A DNA stretch of 64,000 nt from an uncultured Tateyamaria sp. (GTDB lineage: Bacteria > Pseudomonadota > Alphaproteobacteria > Rhodobacterales > Rhodobacteraceae), in the NCBI RefSeq assembly GCF_947488715.1, contig NZ_CANLAG010000003.1:1-64000 (forward strand), written 5' to 3'. Position numbers and translations under genes: made by a program. This document shows positions 30,474 to 40,242 of the stretch, piece by piece. The notes below the pieces were generated by a model. It saw nothing but the letters and a program-made list of their open reading frames with translations, was not told the DNA's origin and did not search any database. Each line of letters opens with the position of its first letter. Position 1 is the first letter of the stretch.

Positions 30474-31808
30474 ATGCCCAAACGTATCGCCATCATCGGG
30501 GCGGGGCCTTCGGGTCTGGCACAATTGCGCGCTTTTCAGTCCGCGAAGAAAAACGGCGAGGATATTCCCGAGATCGTCTGCTTTGAAAAACAGTCGAATT
30601 GGGGTGGGTTGTGGAACTACACCTGGCGCACGGGCGTGGACCAATATGGCGAGCCTGTGCACGGGTCGATGTACCGCTATCTGTGGTCGAACGGTCCCAA
30701 AGAGGGGTTGGAATTTGCCGACTATTCCTTTGAGGAGCATTTCGGCAAGCAGATCGCATCCTACCCGCCGCGCGCGGTGCTGTTCGACTATATCCAAGGT
30801 CGTGTTGAAAAGGCGGGTGTGCGCGATTGGATCCGGTTCGAGACGGCGGTGCGCCGGGTTGAATTTGAGGACGGCATGTTCCGTGTGACGGTCAAGGACC
30901 TGCCTGCGGACAACGAATATACCGAAACCTTCGATCACGTGATCTGTGCCTCGGGCCACTTTTCAACGCCGAACGTGCCGGAATTTCCGGGATTCGAGTC
31001 GTTCAAGGGCCGCGTGCTGCACGCGCATGATTTCCGTGACGCGCTGGAGTTCAAGGATCAGGATATTCTGATCGTCGGCACCAGCTATTCCGCCGAAGAT
31101 ATCGGCTCGCAGTGTTGGAAGTACGGTGCGAAGTCGATCACCGTGTCACACCGCACGGCGGCGATGGGGTATGATTGGCCCGACAACTGGGCCGAGGTTC
31201 CGCTGCTGACGCATGTTGACGGCAAAACGGCGCACTTCAAGGATGGCACCAGCCGCGATGTGGATGCGGTGATCTTGTGCACCGGCTATCAGCACCATTT
31301 CCCCTTCATGGCTGAGGATCTGCGCCTGAAGACGGCGAACCGGCTGGCGACGGCGGACCTCTATAAAGGGGTCGCGTTTGTGGACAATCCGGCGCTGTTT
31401 TACCTTGGCATGCAGGACCAGTGGTTCACCTTTAACATGTTTGACGCGCAGGCCTGGTGGGCGCGGGATGTGATCATGGGCAAGATCGCGATGCCGTCAA
31501 AGGCCGAGATGGAGGCCGACGTGGTCGACCGTGTGGCGCGCGAGGATGCGGGCGAGGACGACTATGACGCGATCTGGTATCAGGGTGACTACATCAAGGA
31601 GTTGATCGCCGAGACGGATTACCCGTCCTTTGACGTCGAGGGGGCCTGTCAGGCGTTCAAGGCGTGGAAAGGTCACAAGAAACAGGGGATCATGACGTTC
31701 CGCGACAATGGTTATGCGTCGGTGATAACCGGGACCATGGCGCCCAAGCACCACACGCCGTGGGTGGATGCGCTGGACGATAGTCTGGAAGTGTATTTGC
31801 AGAACTAG
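30474..31808 (+). CDS. tmm: Trimethylamine monooxygenase (flavin-containing monooxygenase)
   Basis: A 444-residue FMO. The FAD motif is [17 protein letters not shown] (6-22). NWGGLW follows, then the FMO identifying sequence [11 protein letters not shown] and the NADPH motif [14 protein letters not shown]. The [10 protein letters not shown] block is typical of FMOs. It oxygenates trimethylamine to TMAO with NADPH and O2. I chose the ATG at 30474 because AGGAGA lies 8 bases upstream; an in-frame start at 30426 adds a poorly supported tail. It ends overlapping the convergent exported-protein gene by 3 bp. Confidence 0.9.
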   Translation: MPKRIAIIGAGPSGLAQLRAFQSAKKNGEDIPEIVCFEKQSNWGGLWNYTWRTGVDQYGEPVHGSMYRYLWSNGPKEGLEFADYSFEEHFGKQIASYPPRAVLFDYIQGRVEKAGVRDWIRFETAVRRVEFEDGMFRVTVKDLPADNEYTETFDHVICASGHFSTPNVPEFPGFESFKGRVLHAHDFRDALEFKDQDILIVGTSYSAEDIGSQCWKYGAKSITVSHRTAAMGYDWPDNWAEVPLLTHVDGKTAHFKDGTSRDVDAVILCTGYQHHFPFMAEDLRLKTANRLATADLYKGVAFVDNPALFYLGMQDQWFTFNMFDAQAWWARDVIMGKIAMPSKAEMEADVVDRVAREDAGEDDYDAIWYQGDYIKELIAETDYPSFDVEGACQAFKAWKGHKKQGIMTFRDNGYASVITGTMAPKHHTPWVDALDDSLEVYLQN

Positions 31809-32200
31809 GGTGCTGCGATCCGCAGGAAGACATAGGTTTGCTGTAGCGCCCCTTTGTCTTTGATCGACACCGCGATCTGCGCGGTGTCAGTGTGGAACGT
31901 GCGCAAGTCGTAGCTGTCGGGGTGGTTCACGTCCTGATCCGAGACGGGTTGCACATCAAGGCAAGCTGTCGTGGCCTGTAGCACCGCGTTGAACGCCTCT
32001 GTGGCTTCGGGTGCGCGGTAGGCGAAGGGCCAGCGGCAATTCTGCGCGCGTGTGCCCGAGAGATCGAGCGATGTGCTGCATGTGCCCTTGGTGCCGTCCG
32101 GCAGGGCAAGGGTTGCGTGTTGATCTGTCAGGCTGGCGCAGAACGTGTCGGCGTGGGCGATGGTTGCGCAGGCGAGGCACAAGAGTGTGGCGCGGATCAT
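31805..32200 (-). CDS. Small exported protein downstream of tdm (second)
   Basis: A 131-residue protein with a signal peptide ([19 protein letters not shown]). The mature part has four cysteines (FCASL, GTCSTSL, QNCRW, ACLDV) that could form two disulfides in the periplasm. No family is recognised. Its ATG overlaps the stop of the upstream exported-protein gene, which itself overlaps tdm, so all three are translationally coupled. It ends tail-to-tail with tmm. Confidence 0.75.
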   Translation of the reverse strand: MIRATLLCLACATIAHADTFCASLTDQHATLALPDGTKGTCSTSLDLSGTRAQNCRWPFAYRAPEATEAFNAVLQATTACLDVQPVSDQDVNHPDSYDLRTFHTDTAQIAVSIKDKGALQQTYVFLRIAAP

Positions 32201-32574
32201 GGGGCGACCAACTGTTCGCCTTCGACCAGTTTGAAGGGCGTTGGCGGAGTTTTCTTGCTGACCCAGTAGAACGTGCCGTCCCATTCCATCACAAACCATC
32301 CTTCCCAGTCGGCATCGCGGGGCCAGATGCTTTGGTATTCGTCTTTGTCCGCGTCGATGCGCCATTGGCCGAGGGCCGACCGCGCGCCCTGTTGCGCGTA
32401 GATGGTCGTGCCGTCGGGGGAGAAGTATTGGCGGTATGCTTGACCCTGCCATTTGCCGATAGCGGTGTTGCCGGACAGGAGCGCGTCGATTTCGTGCGCC
32501 TTGAGTTTGACCGACTGGGCATGGGCGGGCAGGGCGAGGGCGATGAGGCCGACGATGAACGCGCGGCGGATCAT
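32197..32574 (-). CDS. Small exported protein downstream of tdm (first)
   Basis: A 125-residue protein with a signal peptide (MIRRAFIVGLIALALPAHA-QS). The mature sequence (HEIDALLSGNTAIGKWQGQA..., then YRQYFSPDGTTIYAQQG, WFVMEWDGTFYWV) resembles small beta-rich periplasmic proteins in which a G..W....YF..DGT core repeats. No enzyme motif or named function is recognised. Its start overlaps the tdm stop and its stop overlaps the next gene (both ATGA). Confidence 0.75.
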   Translation of the reverse strand: MIRRAFIVGLIALALPAHAQSVKLKAHEIDALLSGNTAIGKWQGQAYRQYFSPDGTTIYAQQGARSALGQWRIDADKDEYQSIWPRDADWEGWFVMEWDGTFYWVSKKTPPTPFKLVEGEQLVAP

Positions 32575-34940
32575 GAGCGGGGCCGCTCTTTTTTCGGGTC
32601 GTAGTGGGCGAAGGGGACGATTGTGGCAGGCAGCCGTTTCTGTTGGCCGTCGAGTTTGCCAATTTCCAGTTGTGTGCCAGTGTCCGCATGGGCCACGTCG
32701 ATGCGGGCCAGCGCGATGTTCTTGTCCAGCAGGGGCGAGCGCATGGAGGACGTGACTTCGCCCACCTGGGCGCGTCCGATGTGGATGCAGTCACCGTGAT
32801 CGACCTGCACATTGCTGTCGATGTCGAGGCCGACGAGCTTGCGGCTGGGGTGTTCCTTGCGCCGGATCAGGGCGTCGCGCCCGATGAAGTCGTCGGGTTT
32901 TGATTTGAGCGGGACGGTGAAGCCGATCCCCGCCTCGAACGGGTCGGTTTGGTCGGAGAAATCGTAGCCGGCAAAGATCAACCCCGCCTCGATCCGCACC
33001 ATGTCGAGCGCCTCTAGCCCCATGGGGCGCAACCCGTGGTCTTGCCCCGCCTCCCAGATCGCGTCGAAGAGTTCGGGGGCGTGTTTGGGGTGGCACATCA
33101 CCTCGTAGCCCAGCTCGCCCGTGTAGCCGGTGCGCGAGATCACGAAGGGCGTGCCGCTTTCGTTGTTGAGCCGGGCGGGGGTGAAGCGGAACCAGCCCAA
33201 CTGGTCGAATTCGGGGTTGTGCGGCGCGGTCCAGACGATCTTGCGCAAGAGGTCGCGGCTTTCTGGTCCCTGGACGGCGACGTTGTGCAGCTGGTCGGTG
33301 GAGGAGCGGACGAGAACCTTGAGCCCCAGTTTCTTCGCTTGTTCGCGCAGCCAGTCGCCGCCGTAGTCGTTGCCGCCGATCCAGCGGAAGTTGTCCTTGC
33401 CCAGCCGGAATACGGTACCGTCGTCGATCATGCCGCCGTTTTCATAGCACATGGCGGTGTAGACCACGCCGCCGACAGCGAGCGTTTTCATGTTGCGGGT
33501 GAAGACATATTGGCAGAGCGCTTCGGCGTCCGGCCCCGTGATCTCGAACTTGCGCAGGGGCGACAGGTCCATGATCACGGCCTTTTGGCGGCAGGCCCAG
33601 TATTCCTCGATCGGGCCAGCCTCGGCAAAGCAGTTGGCGAGCCAGTAGCCGTTGTATTCGATGAAATTCCGGGTGTGCTTGGCGAATTGATCGTGAAAGC
33701 CGGTTTGTTTGGTCATTTTGGGGTCCGCATCAGGGGTGGGCCGGTAGGCGACGCTGCGTTGGAAGGTCTCGCGCCCGCTATAGGTGCGCACGTGGATGTC
33801 GGTGGGGTTCCAGCCGTTGGCCGCCGTGGTGTCGTCGGGGCAGGCGGAGGACACGCAGACGATGTCGGTGAGCGCGCGGAGCAGAACGTAGTCGCCGGGG
33901 CGCGACCATGGTTCGTCCGAATACATCACGCCGTGTTCGTCGAGAAAGGTGTTGAAGAAGAAGTTGATCGCCATCCAGCCGGGGCGGCCCGTGACGTTGA
34001 ACTCAGCCAGCGCAGTGTTGAAGTTTTCCGAGCAGTTGGCGTGGCCGGGATAGCCGATGTCGTCGTAATATTTGGCGGAACAAGCCAGCGCAAAGGCGTC
34101 GTGGCGTCCGCAGGTGTCTTGCACCACTTCGACCAGCGGCAGCATTTCCTGATCGTAGTATTTCGCGTGCAGACCAGGCATGGGATAGGCGTGGCCCATC
34201 AGCGTGCGGGTAGTTGTGACGTCGAGCGCGTGTTCGATGCCCTTGTCGAGTTTGCGCGCGGAAAAGCATTCAAAATCCGTGCACTGTCGACCATCCACGT
34301 CGATGATCTGGATGTAGTCGCCCGCTTTGACAAAGAACGCCTCGGCCGTTTGGGTGTGGACACGGATGTCGGCCACAGGGTCGGCCAGCGGGTCGGGCAA
34401 TTCGAATTTCACGTGGCTTTTGATCGTGGCGCGCTGGATCAGCACGGTCAGGGGGGTCACGGTATCCTGCGCTTCGAAATCCATGGCGTCGCCGGGGGCT
34501 GCGATGATCAGCGTACCGTCACGCAGAACGCGCATCGCCTCTTCGGCCTTGGCGCGGGTGCCTGCATCGAACAGGCGCACGGCGCGCGCGGCGGCCATGT
34601 CGATCTTGCGGGCGTCGAGCCCCATGCGCAGCCCGCGCAGGGATTGATCATGGCCCGTTAGCAAGGCCCGCAATCCGTCGGCGGGCGCATCGGCAGGGCG
34701 GTCCAGCAGGCTGTCATCCGCGCGGCCCTGCGCATCGGCGCAGACCACTTCGCAGACCTGTCCGCCTTCGTCATTGATGACGGTCACCTGATCCCCGGCC
34801 TCGACCGGGATCAGGACCGCGCCGCCGCCTTGCACCACATAGCGTTCGGTGCCCCGTGGCATGGAAAATTGCGCAGGTTGGATAATCTGGCTTGGGCGCG
34901 GTGGACCGGGCCTTACATTCGGATATGGGGTGTCGAGCAT
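32571..34940 (-). CDS. tdm: TMAO demethylase (DUF1989-GcvT fusion)
   Basis: A 789-residue two-part enzyme. The N-terminal ~400 residues are a DUF1989-type metal domain with cysteines suited to bind zinc: C277 in DTCGRHD, C303 in HANCSENF and C367 in SSACPDD. The C-terminal ~370 residues are a GcvT/tetrahydrofolate domain (MDLSPLRKFEITGPDAEALC, VISRTGYTGELGYEV). This is the architecture of Tdm, which converts TMAO to dimethylamine and formaldehyde, with the second domain catching formaldehyde on THF. The ATG at 34940 follows GGGAGG with 5-base spacing. The stop overlaps the next gene. Confidence 0.9.
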   Translation of the reverse strand: MLDTPYPNVRPGPPRPSQIIQPAQFSMPRGTERYVVQGGGAVLIPVEAGDQVTVINDEGGQVCEVVCADAQGRADDSLLDRPADAPADGLRALLTGHDQSLRGLRMGLDARKIDMAAARAVRLFDAGTRAKAEEAMRVLRDGTLIIAAPGDAMDFEAQDTVTPLTVLIQRATIKSHVKFELPDPLADPVADIRVHTQTAEAFFVKAGDYIQIIDVDGRQCTDFECFSARKLDKGIEHALDVTTTRTLMGHAYPMPGLHAKYYDQEMLPLVEVVQDTCGRHDAFALACSAKYYDDIGYPGHANCSENFNTALAEFNVTGRPGWMAINFFFNTFLDEHGVMYSDEPWSRPGDYVLLRALTDIVCVSSACPDDTTAANGWNPTDIHVRTYSGRETFQRSVAYRPTPDADPKMTKQTGFHDQFAKHTRNFIEYNGYWLANCFAEAGPIEEYWACRQKAVIMDLSPLRKFEITGPDAEALCQYVFTRNMKTLAVGGVVYTAMCYENGGMIDDGTVFRLGKDNFRWIGGNDYGGDWLREQAKKLGLKVLVRSSTDQLHNVAVQGPESRDLLRKIVWTAPHNPEFDQLGWFRFTPARLNNESGTPFVISRTGYTGELGYEVMCHPKHAPELFDAIWEAGQDHGLRPMGLEALDMVRIEAGLIFAGYDFSDQTDPFEAGIGFTVPLKSKPDDFIGRDALIRRKEHPSRKLVGLDIDSNVQVDHGDCIHIGRAQVGEVTSSMRSPLLDKNIALARIDVAHADTGTQLEIGKLDGQQKRLPATIVPFAHYDPKKERPRS

Positions 34941-35077
34941 ATGCGCCTCCCACGCTGTGCGAATTTGCACTAGCGGAATAAATATTTAACTGTGAGAATA
35001 CTCGGGACACCGTTCCGCTGCAAACAAAAGGGGCATCGCGCCGTGAGAAAATCAATCCCCGCAGCGGTGGTCAGCCC
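34941..35077. promoter_or_regulatory. Divergent promoter region tdm / EamA transporter
   Basis: A 137-bp gap with an AT-rich centre (near 34976-34995, including AATAAATATTTAACTGTGAG). It must hold the tdm promoter and possibly that of the transporter. No palindrome or known operator is evident. Confidence 0.4.
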
Positions 35078-35917
35078 ATGGGCGCGCTGACCCTTGGCCT
35101 GATTGCGGCCCTGTGTTGGGGCGTGCATGACACGCTGGTGCGCTACATTTCGCAACGGGTGGGGGTGTTTCAGTCGCTTTTTCCGGTGCTTGTGAGTGGG
35201 TGCATTGCGACCACGGGCCTCGCGTTGATCCTTGGGGCTGGTGGGCTTGCCGGGAACGCGGGTCTTTATGCGGCGGCGTCGGGCGTCATTTTTGGCCTGA
35301 CGGGGGCCGCGTTTTACCGGGCCTTGGCGATTGGGCCGGTGCGGGTTGTCGCGCCGATTGTCGCGGCCTTTCCCATCCTGTCGGTTGGTTGGGCGGTGAT
35401 GAACGGGCAAGAGGTCACCGTCCTGCAATGGGGTGCGGTGCTGATTGTTGTGGCGGGATGCGGTTTTGTTGCGGCGACGTCCAAAGATGAGGATGGCGCG
35501 GGAGCGCAGCCCGCGGCGATCATGTGGTCGGTATTGGCGGCTGTTGGATTTTCTGTGTCTTTTGCGATGGGGCAATTGTCGGTCGAAGGCGGGGCCGAGA
35601 TGACAGCGATTGCGGCAGCACGGGTCGGGGCGGTTGCGGTTGTTGGCCTGTTGGCCGTGGTGTTGCGCCAGCCCGTGATGCCCCCGGCGTCGGCCTTGCC
35701 CATTCTGGTGGTGATGGGGGTGCTGGATGCCATCGCCATTGGGGCCGTGATGCTGGCGGGATCGTTTGCCTATCCGGCGTTTGCGTCGGTGGCGGCGTCG
35801 ACATTCGGGGTTTTGACCATCATCCTCGCCGCTGTTTTCCTGCGCGAAGCGGTGGCCCGCATCCAGTGGGTCGGGATTCTGATCGTGTTTGCGGCGATTG
35901 GTTATCTGGCCGTTTGA
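35078..35917 (+). CDS. EamA/DMT-family membrane transporter
   Basis: A 279-residue protein of about ten transmembrane helices arranged as two EamA repeats (GLIAALCWGVHDTLVRY and MWSVLAAVGFSVSFAMGQL). It shows the family's GPVRVVAPIVAAFPILSV motif and a C-terminal LREAVARIQWVGILIVFAAI. This drug/metabolite transporter family exports or imports small metabolites; the substrate cannot be read from sequence. It is divergent from tdm and its end overlaps the convergent AraC gene by 16 bp. Confidence 0.85.
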   Translation: MGALTLGLIAALCWGVHDTLVRYISQRVGVFQSLFPVLVSGCIATTGLALILGAGGLAGNAGLYAAASGVIFGLTGAAFYRALAIGPVRVVAPIVAAFPILSVGWAVMNGQEVTVLQWGAVLIVVAGCGFVAATSKDEDGAGAQPAAIMWSVLAAVGFSVSFAMGQLSVEGGAEMTAIAAARVGAVAVVGLLAVVLRQPVMPPASALPILVVMGVLDAIAIGAVMLAGSFAYPAFASVAASTFGVLTIILAAVFLREAVARIQWVGILIVFAAIGYLAV

Positions 35918-36930
35918 CGGCCCGCATAGGTCAGCAACTGGATGCTTTTGCGTGACCGCATTTGTGAGGGTGTGACGCCGTATTCCGCTTTGACCGCCTT
36001 GGCCATTGTTGTGCATGATCCGAACCCGCAGGCGATGGCGATGTCGATCATCGGCAGCAGCGATTCCTCGATCATGGTGCGGGCGCGTTTGACGCGGAGG
36101 CGTTTGTAGAACCGGGCCGGGGTGTCGTTGAACGTGGTGCGAAAGACGCGTTCCATGTGGCGGGTGGAATAGCCGACCTGGGCCGTGATCTGGGTCATGG
36201 ACATGGGTTCGTTGACCGTATCCTCCATCAGGCGGATCACCTCGGTCAGGCGGGCGTCGAACAGCCCTTCGTTGTCGGCCATGCATTTGGGTTGCTCGGC
36301 GTCGCTTTTGCGGATGGTCTGGAGCAGCAGGTGATTGCCCAGTTCGGCCACTTGCGGGCTGGTCAGATAGGGCGCGACGAGGCCGACCATCAGTTCGAGC
36401 GTGGCGCCGGCGCCAGCGGCGGTGATGATCCCGTCGGAGTTTTCGCTGAGGTGGGATGTGAGTTTCGGGTGGTAGCCGGTTTCGGTCAAGGGCGTGATGT
36501 CGCGCCAGTGGGTTGTCACGTGGCCGCTGGGGGCCTTGGTCGCCTTGATGAACGCGGTGGCGGCGTCCGACAGCAGGACGACTGTGCGCGCCTTGCGCTG
36601 CATCGCGCGGGCGCGTGTCAGCCAGCTGCCGTTCGCGGCCCCTTTGCCGCCAACCACGACCATCATGTCCGGCAGGCGGTGGTCGACAATGGCCGGTTCC
36701 GCGCGCACCAGTGCGCCCTGGTCGCTGGTGACGAGGCCTGGGGTGTCGGTACTGAAGCGCCAGGAGAAGAGTGCGCGCCCCAGAAGCGTGTTGGCGGTGT
36801 TGAGCACGTGGGTGATCGAGGTGAGCTCTAGCCCGCTGAAGCCTTTGCCCATGTGGATTTCGATCACGCGCGATTGCACATTGGCGTCGATCTGTGCGGC
36901 CACGTCAAAGCGGGTGTCGGGTTTGCCCAT
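35902..36930 (-). CDS. GlxA-family AraC-type transcriptional regulator
   Basis: A 342-residue regulator. The N-terminal ~200 residues are a divergent DJ-1/PfpI-like sensor (GFSGLELTSITHVLNTANTL, PDMMVVVGGKGA). The nucleophile position reads LLSDAATAF, so no catalytic Cys. The C-terminal AraC domain at ~235-335 reads MSMTQITAQVGYSTRHMERVF and IDIAIACGFGSCTTMAKAVK. It differs clearly from the regulator at 17143-18141. Its target is unknown; the overlapping EamA gene is a candidate. Confidence 0.85.
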   Translation of the reverse strand: MGKPDTRFDVAAQIDANVQSRVIEIHMGKGFSGLELTSITHVLNTANTLLGRALFSWRFSTDTPGLVTSDQGALVRAEPAIVDHRLPDMMVVVGGKGAANGSWLTRARAMQRKARTVVLLSDAATAFIKATKAPSGHVTTHWRDITPLTETGYHPKLTSHLSENSDGIITAAGAGATLELMVGLVAPYLTSPQVAELGNHLLLQTIRKSDAEQPKCMADNEGLFDARLTEVIRLMEDTVNEPMSMTQITAQVGYSTRHMERVFRTTFNDTPARFYKRLRVKRARTMIEESLLPMIDIAIACGFGSCTTMAKAVKAEYGVTPSQMRSRKSIQLLTYAGRQTAR

Positions 36931-37152
36931 CTTACCCGACCCTCGGGTGTGCGTTGTGGGTCTGGATTTTGTGATTGTGCAGGCGTGCCTGAGCTGCGCT
37001 CGGTTGGCGGGCTGTGGCGGTGCGCTGGTGGGTGTTGTGTTTCACGGTACGTATAGGTCTTGGCAGCTGCGAATATCTGGAAGACCGTTGCGCAATTATT
37101 CTTTAAATGCAACTTTTTTTACTGATGGTGTGAGTTGTTGTTTGGCGGCTGT

Positions 37153-37180
37153 GGTCCGGGCAGATGTCACTGCCCGGACC
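37153..37180. terminator. Strong hairpin downstream of the PfpI-family gene
   Basis: A perfect 10-bp stem (GGTCCGGGCA/TGCCCGGACC) has an 8-base loop and lies 20 bp past the minus-strand gene stop. No U-run follows on the minus strand. It probably marks the end of that transcript. The rest of the 269-bp gap (36931-37199) is upstream DNA of the AraC gene, with nothing else recognised. Confidence 0.55.
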
Positions 37181-37199
37181 GTGCGGTTGTGAAAAGCGC

Positions 37200-37883
37200 T
37201 TACTTGAGCGCCTCGACCACCAGTTCGGCGACAGCGTGGGATGAGTTCGGGTTTTGCCCAGTCATCAGGTTGCCATCGCGCTGGGCGTGGGCGGTCCAGT
37301 CTTCGAGGCTCGCATATTGCCCGCCGCGCGCGATCAGCGTGTCCTCGAGCAGTTGCGGCATCACCTTGGTCAGGCCCACGGCCTCTTCTTCGGTGTTGGA
37401 AAAGCCGGTGACCTTGCGGCCTTTGACGATGTATTCGCCCTGCGGATCCTTGGCATTGGCCAGCACAATCGGGCCGTGGCAGACGGCGGAGACGGGCTTG
37501 TTCTGCGCCCAGAACGCTTCGATCAGGTCGATGGAGGTCTGGTCGTTTACCAGATCCCACATCGGGCCGTGACCGCCGGGGTAAAAGATCGCGTCGTAAT
37601 CGGCCTCGCGCACATCGGCCAGCTTTTTGGTGTTCGCCAAAAGCGCCTTGGCCTCTGCGTCCGCCTCGAAACGGTGGGTGTCGTCGGTCTTGAAATCGGG
37701 GACGTTGCTTTTGGGGTCAAGCGGGGGCTGGCCACCTGCGGGGGAGGCCAGTTCGACGTCGATGCCTGCATCGCGGAAGGCGAAATAGGGCGCTGCGAAT
37801 TCTTCGAGCCAGAAGCCGGTTTTTTCACCCGTGTCACCGAGTTTGTCGTGGGATGTGAGAACCATCAGGATTTTCTTGGTCAT
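37200..37883 (-). CDS. DJ-1/PfpI-family protein (Hsp31/glyoxalase III-like)
   Basis: A 227-residue class I amidotransferase-like protein. The nucleophile elbow is SAVCHGP with C135 and H136, a GGHGPMWD oxyanion loop lies at 103-110, and a conserved acidic residue near E27 (GFWLEE) follows the Hsp31 pattern. Members act as chaperones, deglycases or glutathione-independent glyoxalases. The divergent LysR gene 132 bp away probably regulates it, a common arrangement for stress-type DJ-1 genes. Confidence 0.85.
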   Translation of the reverse strand: MTKKILMVLTSHDKLGDTGEKTGFWLEEFAAPYFAFRDAGIDVELASPAGGQPPLDPKSNVPDFKTDDTHRFEADAEAKALLANTKKLADVREADYDAIFYPGGHGPMWDLVNDQTSIDLIEAFWAQNKPVSAVCHGPIVLANAKDPQGEYIVKGRKVTGFSNTEEEAVGLTKVMPQLLEDTLIARGGQYASLEDWTAHAQRDGNLMTGQNPNSSHAVAELVVEALK

Positions 37884-38015
37884 GTGATGTCCTATGACTT
37901 TTGCGAAGGCGCAGAAGGCGGCCTCTTCTGTTTCTCGAATATTTGTCGTTGCAAGGCTGAGACAAGAAGCCCATTTGGCAATACATTATTGCACAACAGC
38001 AAAGATGGAGGCGGC

Positions 38016-38903
38016 ATGCCCGATTGGGAAGGATTGGAAGAATTTTCGATGGTCGCGCAGACCGAAAGCTTTACCGCGGCGGCGCAGCGGCTGAACGTGT
38101 CCACGTCGCATGTGTCCCGGCAGGTACAGGCCCTTGAGGACCGGCTGGGCGTCAAGCTGTTGGCCCGCACCACGCGCAAGGTGCGGCTGACGGACCTTGG
38201 CGCTGACTACCTTGCCCGCGTCGACGAATTGATGGCGAACCTCGATGCGGTGAACCAATCCATCGCCGGAGACTTTGCCGATCTCAAAGGCCTGTTGCGG
38301 GTGTCGGCGGCGGGGCCTTTTGCCGAGACGGTTGTTATGCCCAAGCTGCTGGAATTTGTGTCCCGGAACGAAGGCGTCACGCTGGAGGCGGATTTCAACA
38401 ATCGCAATGTGGATCTGATCGCCGAAGGCTATGACTTTGCGCTCAGGTACGGGCAACTGACCAACAGTTCGCTGGTCGCGCGCAAGCTGGCCACGCACCG
38501 CTTGGCCTGTGTCGCGTCAGAGGCGTATCTGGCGCAACATGGCGTGCCGTCCCACCCCAGTGACCTGCGCCACCATTCCTGTCTGATTTCCAACAACGAC
38601 ACATGGGTTTTCTGTGATCCGGCAAACGGCAAAAACATCCGCGTGAAAGTGAATGGGCGGGTCAGGACCAACAGCATCCCGATCATGCTGGAGGCTGCGG
38701 ACAAAGGGTTTGGCATTGCCTATTCACCGGTTGAGAACCTCAAACCACTGCTGGATGCGGGGCGCGTGCGTCGCATCCTCGACGGGTTCGAGGATCATTC
38801 GAGATCGCATTGGATTGTCTATCCTGATCGCAGGTTGATGCCCCGGCATGTGCGCGCGGCGATCAACTACTTGCTGGACAGCATGGCGGCAAACCGGATG
38901 TGA
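38016..38903 (+). CDS. LysR-family transcriptional regulator
   Basis: A 295-residue LysR protein. The winged HTH at 1-62 reads FSMVAQTESFTAAAQRLNVS then TSHVSRQVQALEDRLGVKLL. The effector domain (~90-290) shows LRVSAAGPFAETVVMPKLLEF-type sequence. The ATG at 38016 follows GGAGG with 4-base spacing. The frame is open far upstream but that part overlaps the divergent PfpI-family gene. The shared 132-bp gap is the likely operator region. Confidence 0.88.
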   Translation: MPDWEGLEEFSMVAQTESFTAAAQRLNVSTSHVSRQVQALEDRLGVKLLARTTRKVRLTDLGADYLARVDELMANLDAVNQSIAGDFADLKGLLRVSAAGPFAETVVMPKLLEFVSRNEGVTLEADFNNRNVDLIAEGYDFALRYGQLTNSSLVARKLATHRLACVASEAYLAQHGVPSHPSDLRHHSCLISNNDTWVFCDPANGKNIRVKVNGRVRTNSIPIMLEAADKGFGIAYSPVENLKPLLDAGRVRRILDGFEDHSRSHWIVYPDRRLMPRHVRAAINYLLDSMAANRM

Positions 38904-39082
38904 ACCGTAGCAGGCGCGCCATTTTCGTGATTTTTTGCCAACTTTTTGAACTTTGAGACGGGGCGCGGTACGGTCCGGTTCAGCGCCTGTTGGCAAAGGG
39001 TGAACGGCCGTGCCTGTCGGTGCGCCGTGATCCTGCTGTGGGCGCAAATTATGTCGGGACAAGCGGAGCGCGAAAGAGACCC

Positions 39083-40171
39083 ATGAGCCAAATTGCAGCG
39101 ATTGAAACGCGTCTGTTCCACGTCCCATTGGCCGAGGTTCTGGTGGATGCCAAACACGGTGATCACCATTTCTTTGAACTGGTGACGGCGACGGTGCACC
39201 TGGAGGATGGCAGCACGGGGACGGGGTATACCTATACCGGCGGCAAGGGCGGCCACGCGATCAAGGCCATGATCGAACATGACCTGACGCCGTTTCTGAT
39301 CGGTCGGGACGCGACGGATGTTGAGGCGCTCTATGACGCGATGCAGTGGCACGTCCACTATGTTGCGCGAGGCGGTATCGCGTCGTTTGCGATTTCGGCG
39401 GTGGACATCGCGCTTTGGGATCTGCGCGGCAAGCGCACGGGTCAGCCGCTGTGGCAAATGGCAGGCGGGGCTGGCGCGGCCTGCAAGGCCTATTGTGGCG
39501 GGATCGACCTGGGGTTCGAATTGCCCAAGTTGTTGAAATCAATAGAGGGCTATCTGTCGCGCGGGTTCAACGGGGTCAAGATCAAGGTTGGTCGGGACGA
39601 TGATGTGGCACGTGTTGCGGCGGTGCGTGATCTGATTGGCCCGGACGTCGCGCTGATGGTCGATGCGAATTATTCGATGGGCGTGGAGCAGGCGATTGCC
39701 GCCGCGCGCGCCTTTCAGGAACATAACATTCTTTGGTTCGAAGAGCCGATCATTCCGGATCATTACGCGGGCTATGCGCAGATCGTGGACGCCACTGGGT
39801 GCCCGCTTGCCATGGGGGAAAACCTGCACACGATCCACGAATTTGAATATGCGTTCGATCAGTCCAAGCTGAGTTTCATCCAGCCCGACGGTTCGAATTG
39901 CGGCGGCATCACCGGGTTTCTGCAAGTGGCCGCGTTGTCAGAGCATCATGGGGTGCCGGTGTGCAGTCATGGGATGCAGGAACTGCATGTCAGCCTCGTG
40001 TCGGCGCGGCAGAATTCGGGCTGGCTTGAGGTGCATTCATTCCCGATTGACGAATACACCCAGCAGCCGTTGCAGGTGCGCGATCACCTTGCGCAGGCGC
40101 CATCCGAGCCGGGGATTGGTGTGGTGTTTGATTGGGACAAGCTGGAGGCGGCAAACCTGCTGACTGGCTGA
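39083..40171 (+). CDS. Enolase-superfamily enzyme (mandelate racemase / muconate lactonizing family)
   Basis: A 362-residue enolase-superfamily protein. It has the KxK base motif in [14 protein letters not shown]. Metal ligands are expected at D of [10 protein letters not shown] of WFEEPI and E of LAMGENLH. The C-terminal catalytic His lies in [10 protein letters not shown]. Together these fit a mandelate-racemase-type acid-sugar dehydratase or racemase. The substrate cannot be assigned. It stands alone, 179 bp after the LysR gene, with a terminator after its stop. The start at 39083 has a weak site (AAAGAG). Confidence 0.8.
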   Translation: MSQIAAIETRLFHVPLAEVLVDAKHGDHHFFELVTATVHLEDGSTGTGYTYTGGKGGHAIKAMIEHDLTPFLIGRDATDVEALYDAMQWHVHYVARGGIASFAISAVDIALWDLRGKRTGQPLWQMAGGAGAACKAYCGGIDLGFELPKLLKSIEGYLSRGFNGVKIKVGRDDDVARVAAVRDLIGPDVALMVDANYSMGVEQAIAAARAFQEHNILWFEEPIIPDHYAGYAQIVDATGCPLAMGENLHTIHEFEYAFDQSKLSFIQPDGSNCGGITGFLQVAALSEHHGVPVCSHGMQELHVSLVSARQNSGWLEVHSFPIDEYTQQPLQVRDHLAQAPSEPGIGVVFDWDKLEAANLLTG

Positions 40172-40194
40172 GGCGCAGAGGGTTGCCGTTTGCG

Positions 40195-40236
40195 GGCGGC
40201 GCCCGGTCCATGTGCCGCGCGCCGCCTATGTGTTTT
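40195..40236 (+). terminator. Terminator between convergent genes
   Basis: GGCGGCGC (40195-40202) pairs perfectly with GCGCCGCC (40219-40226), followed by TATGTGTTTTT on the plus strand. It ends the enolase-superfamily gene and may also serve icd from the other side. Confidence 0.7.
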
Positions 40237-40242
40237 TGGGCC

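Noticed and set aside
33036-34661. Plus-strand 541-codon open frame over tdm
   Set aside because: Antisense shadow of tdm without recognisable motifs.
37254-38015. Long in-frame extension of the LysR gene
   Set aside because: It runs antisense through the PfpI-family gene; the ATG at 38016 has a strong ribosome site and starts the canonical HTH.
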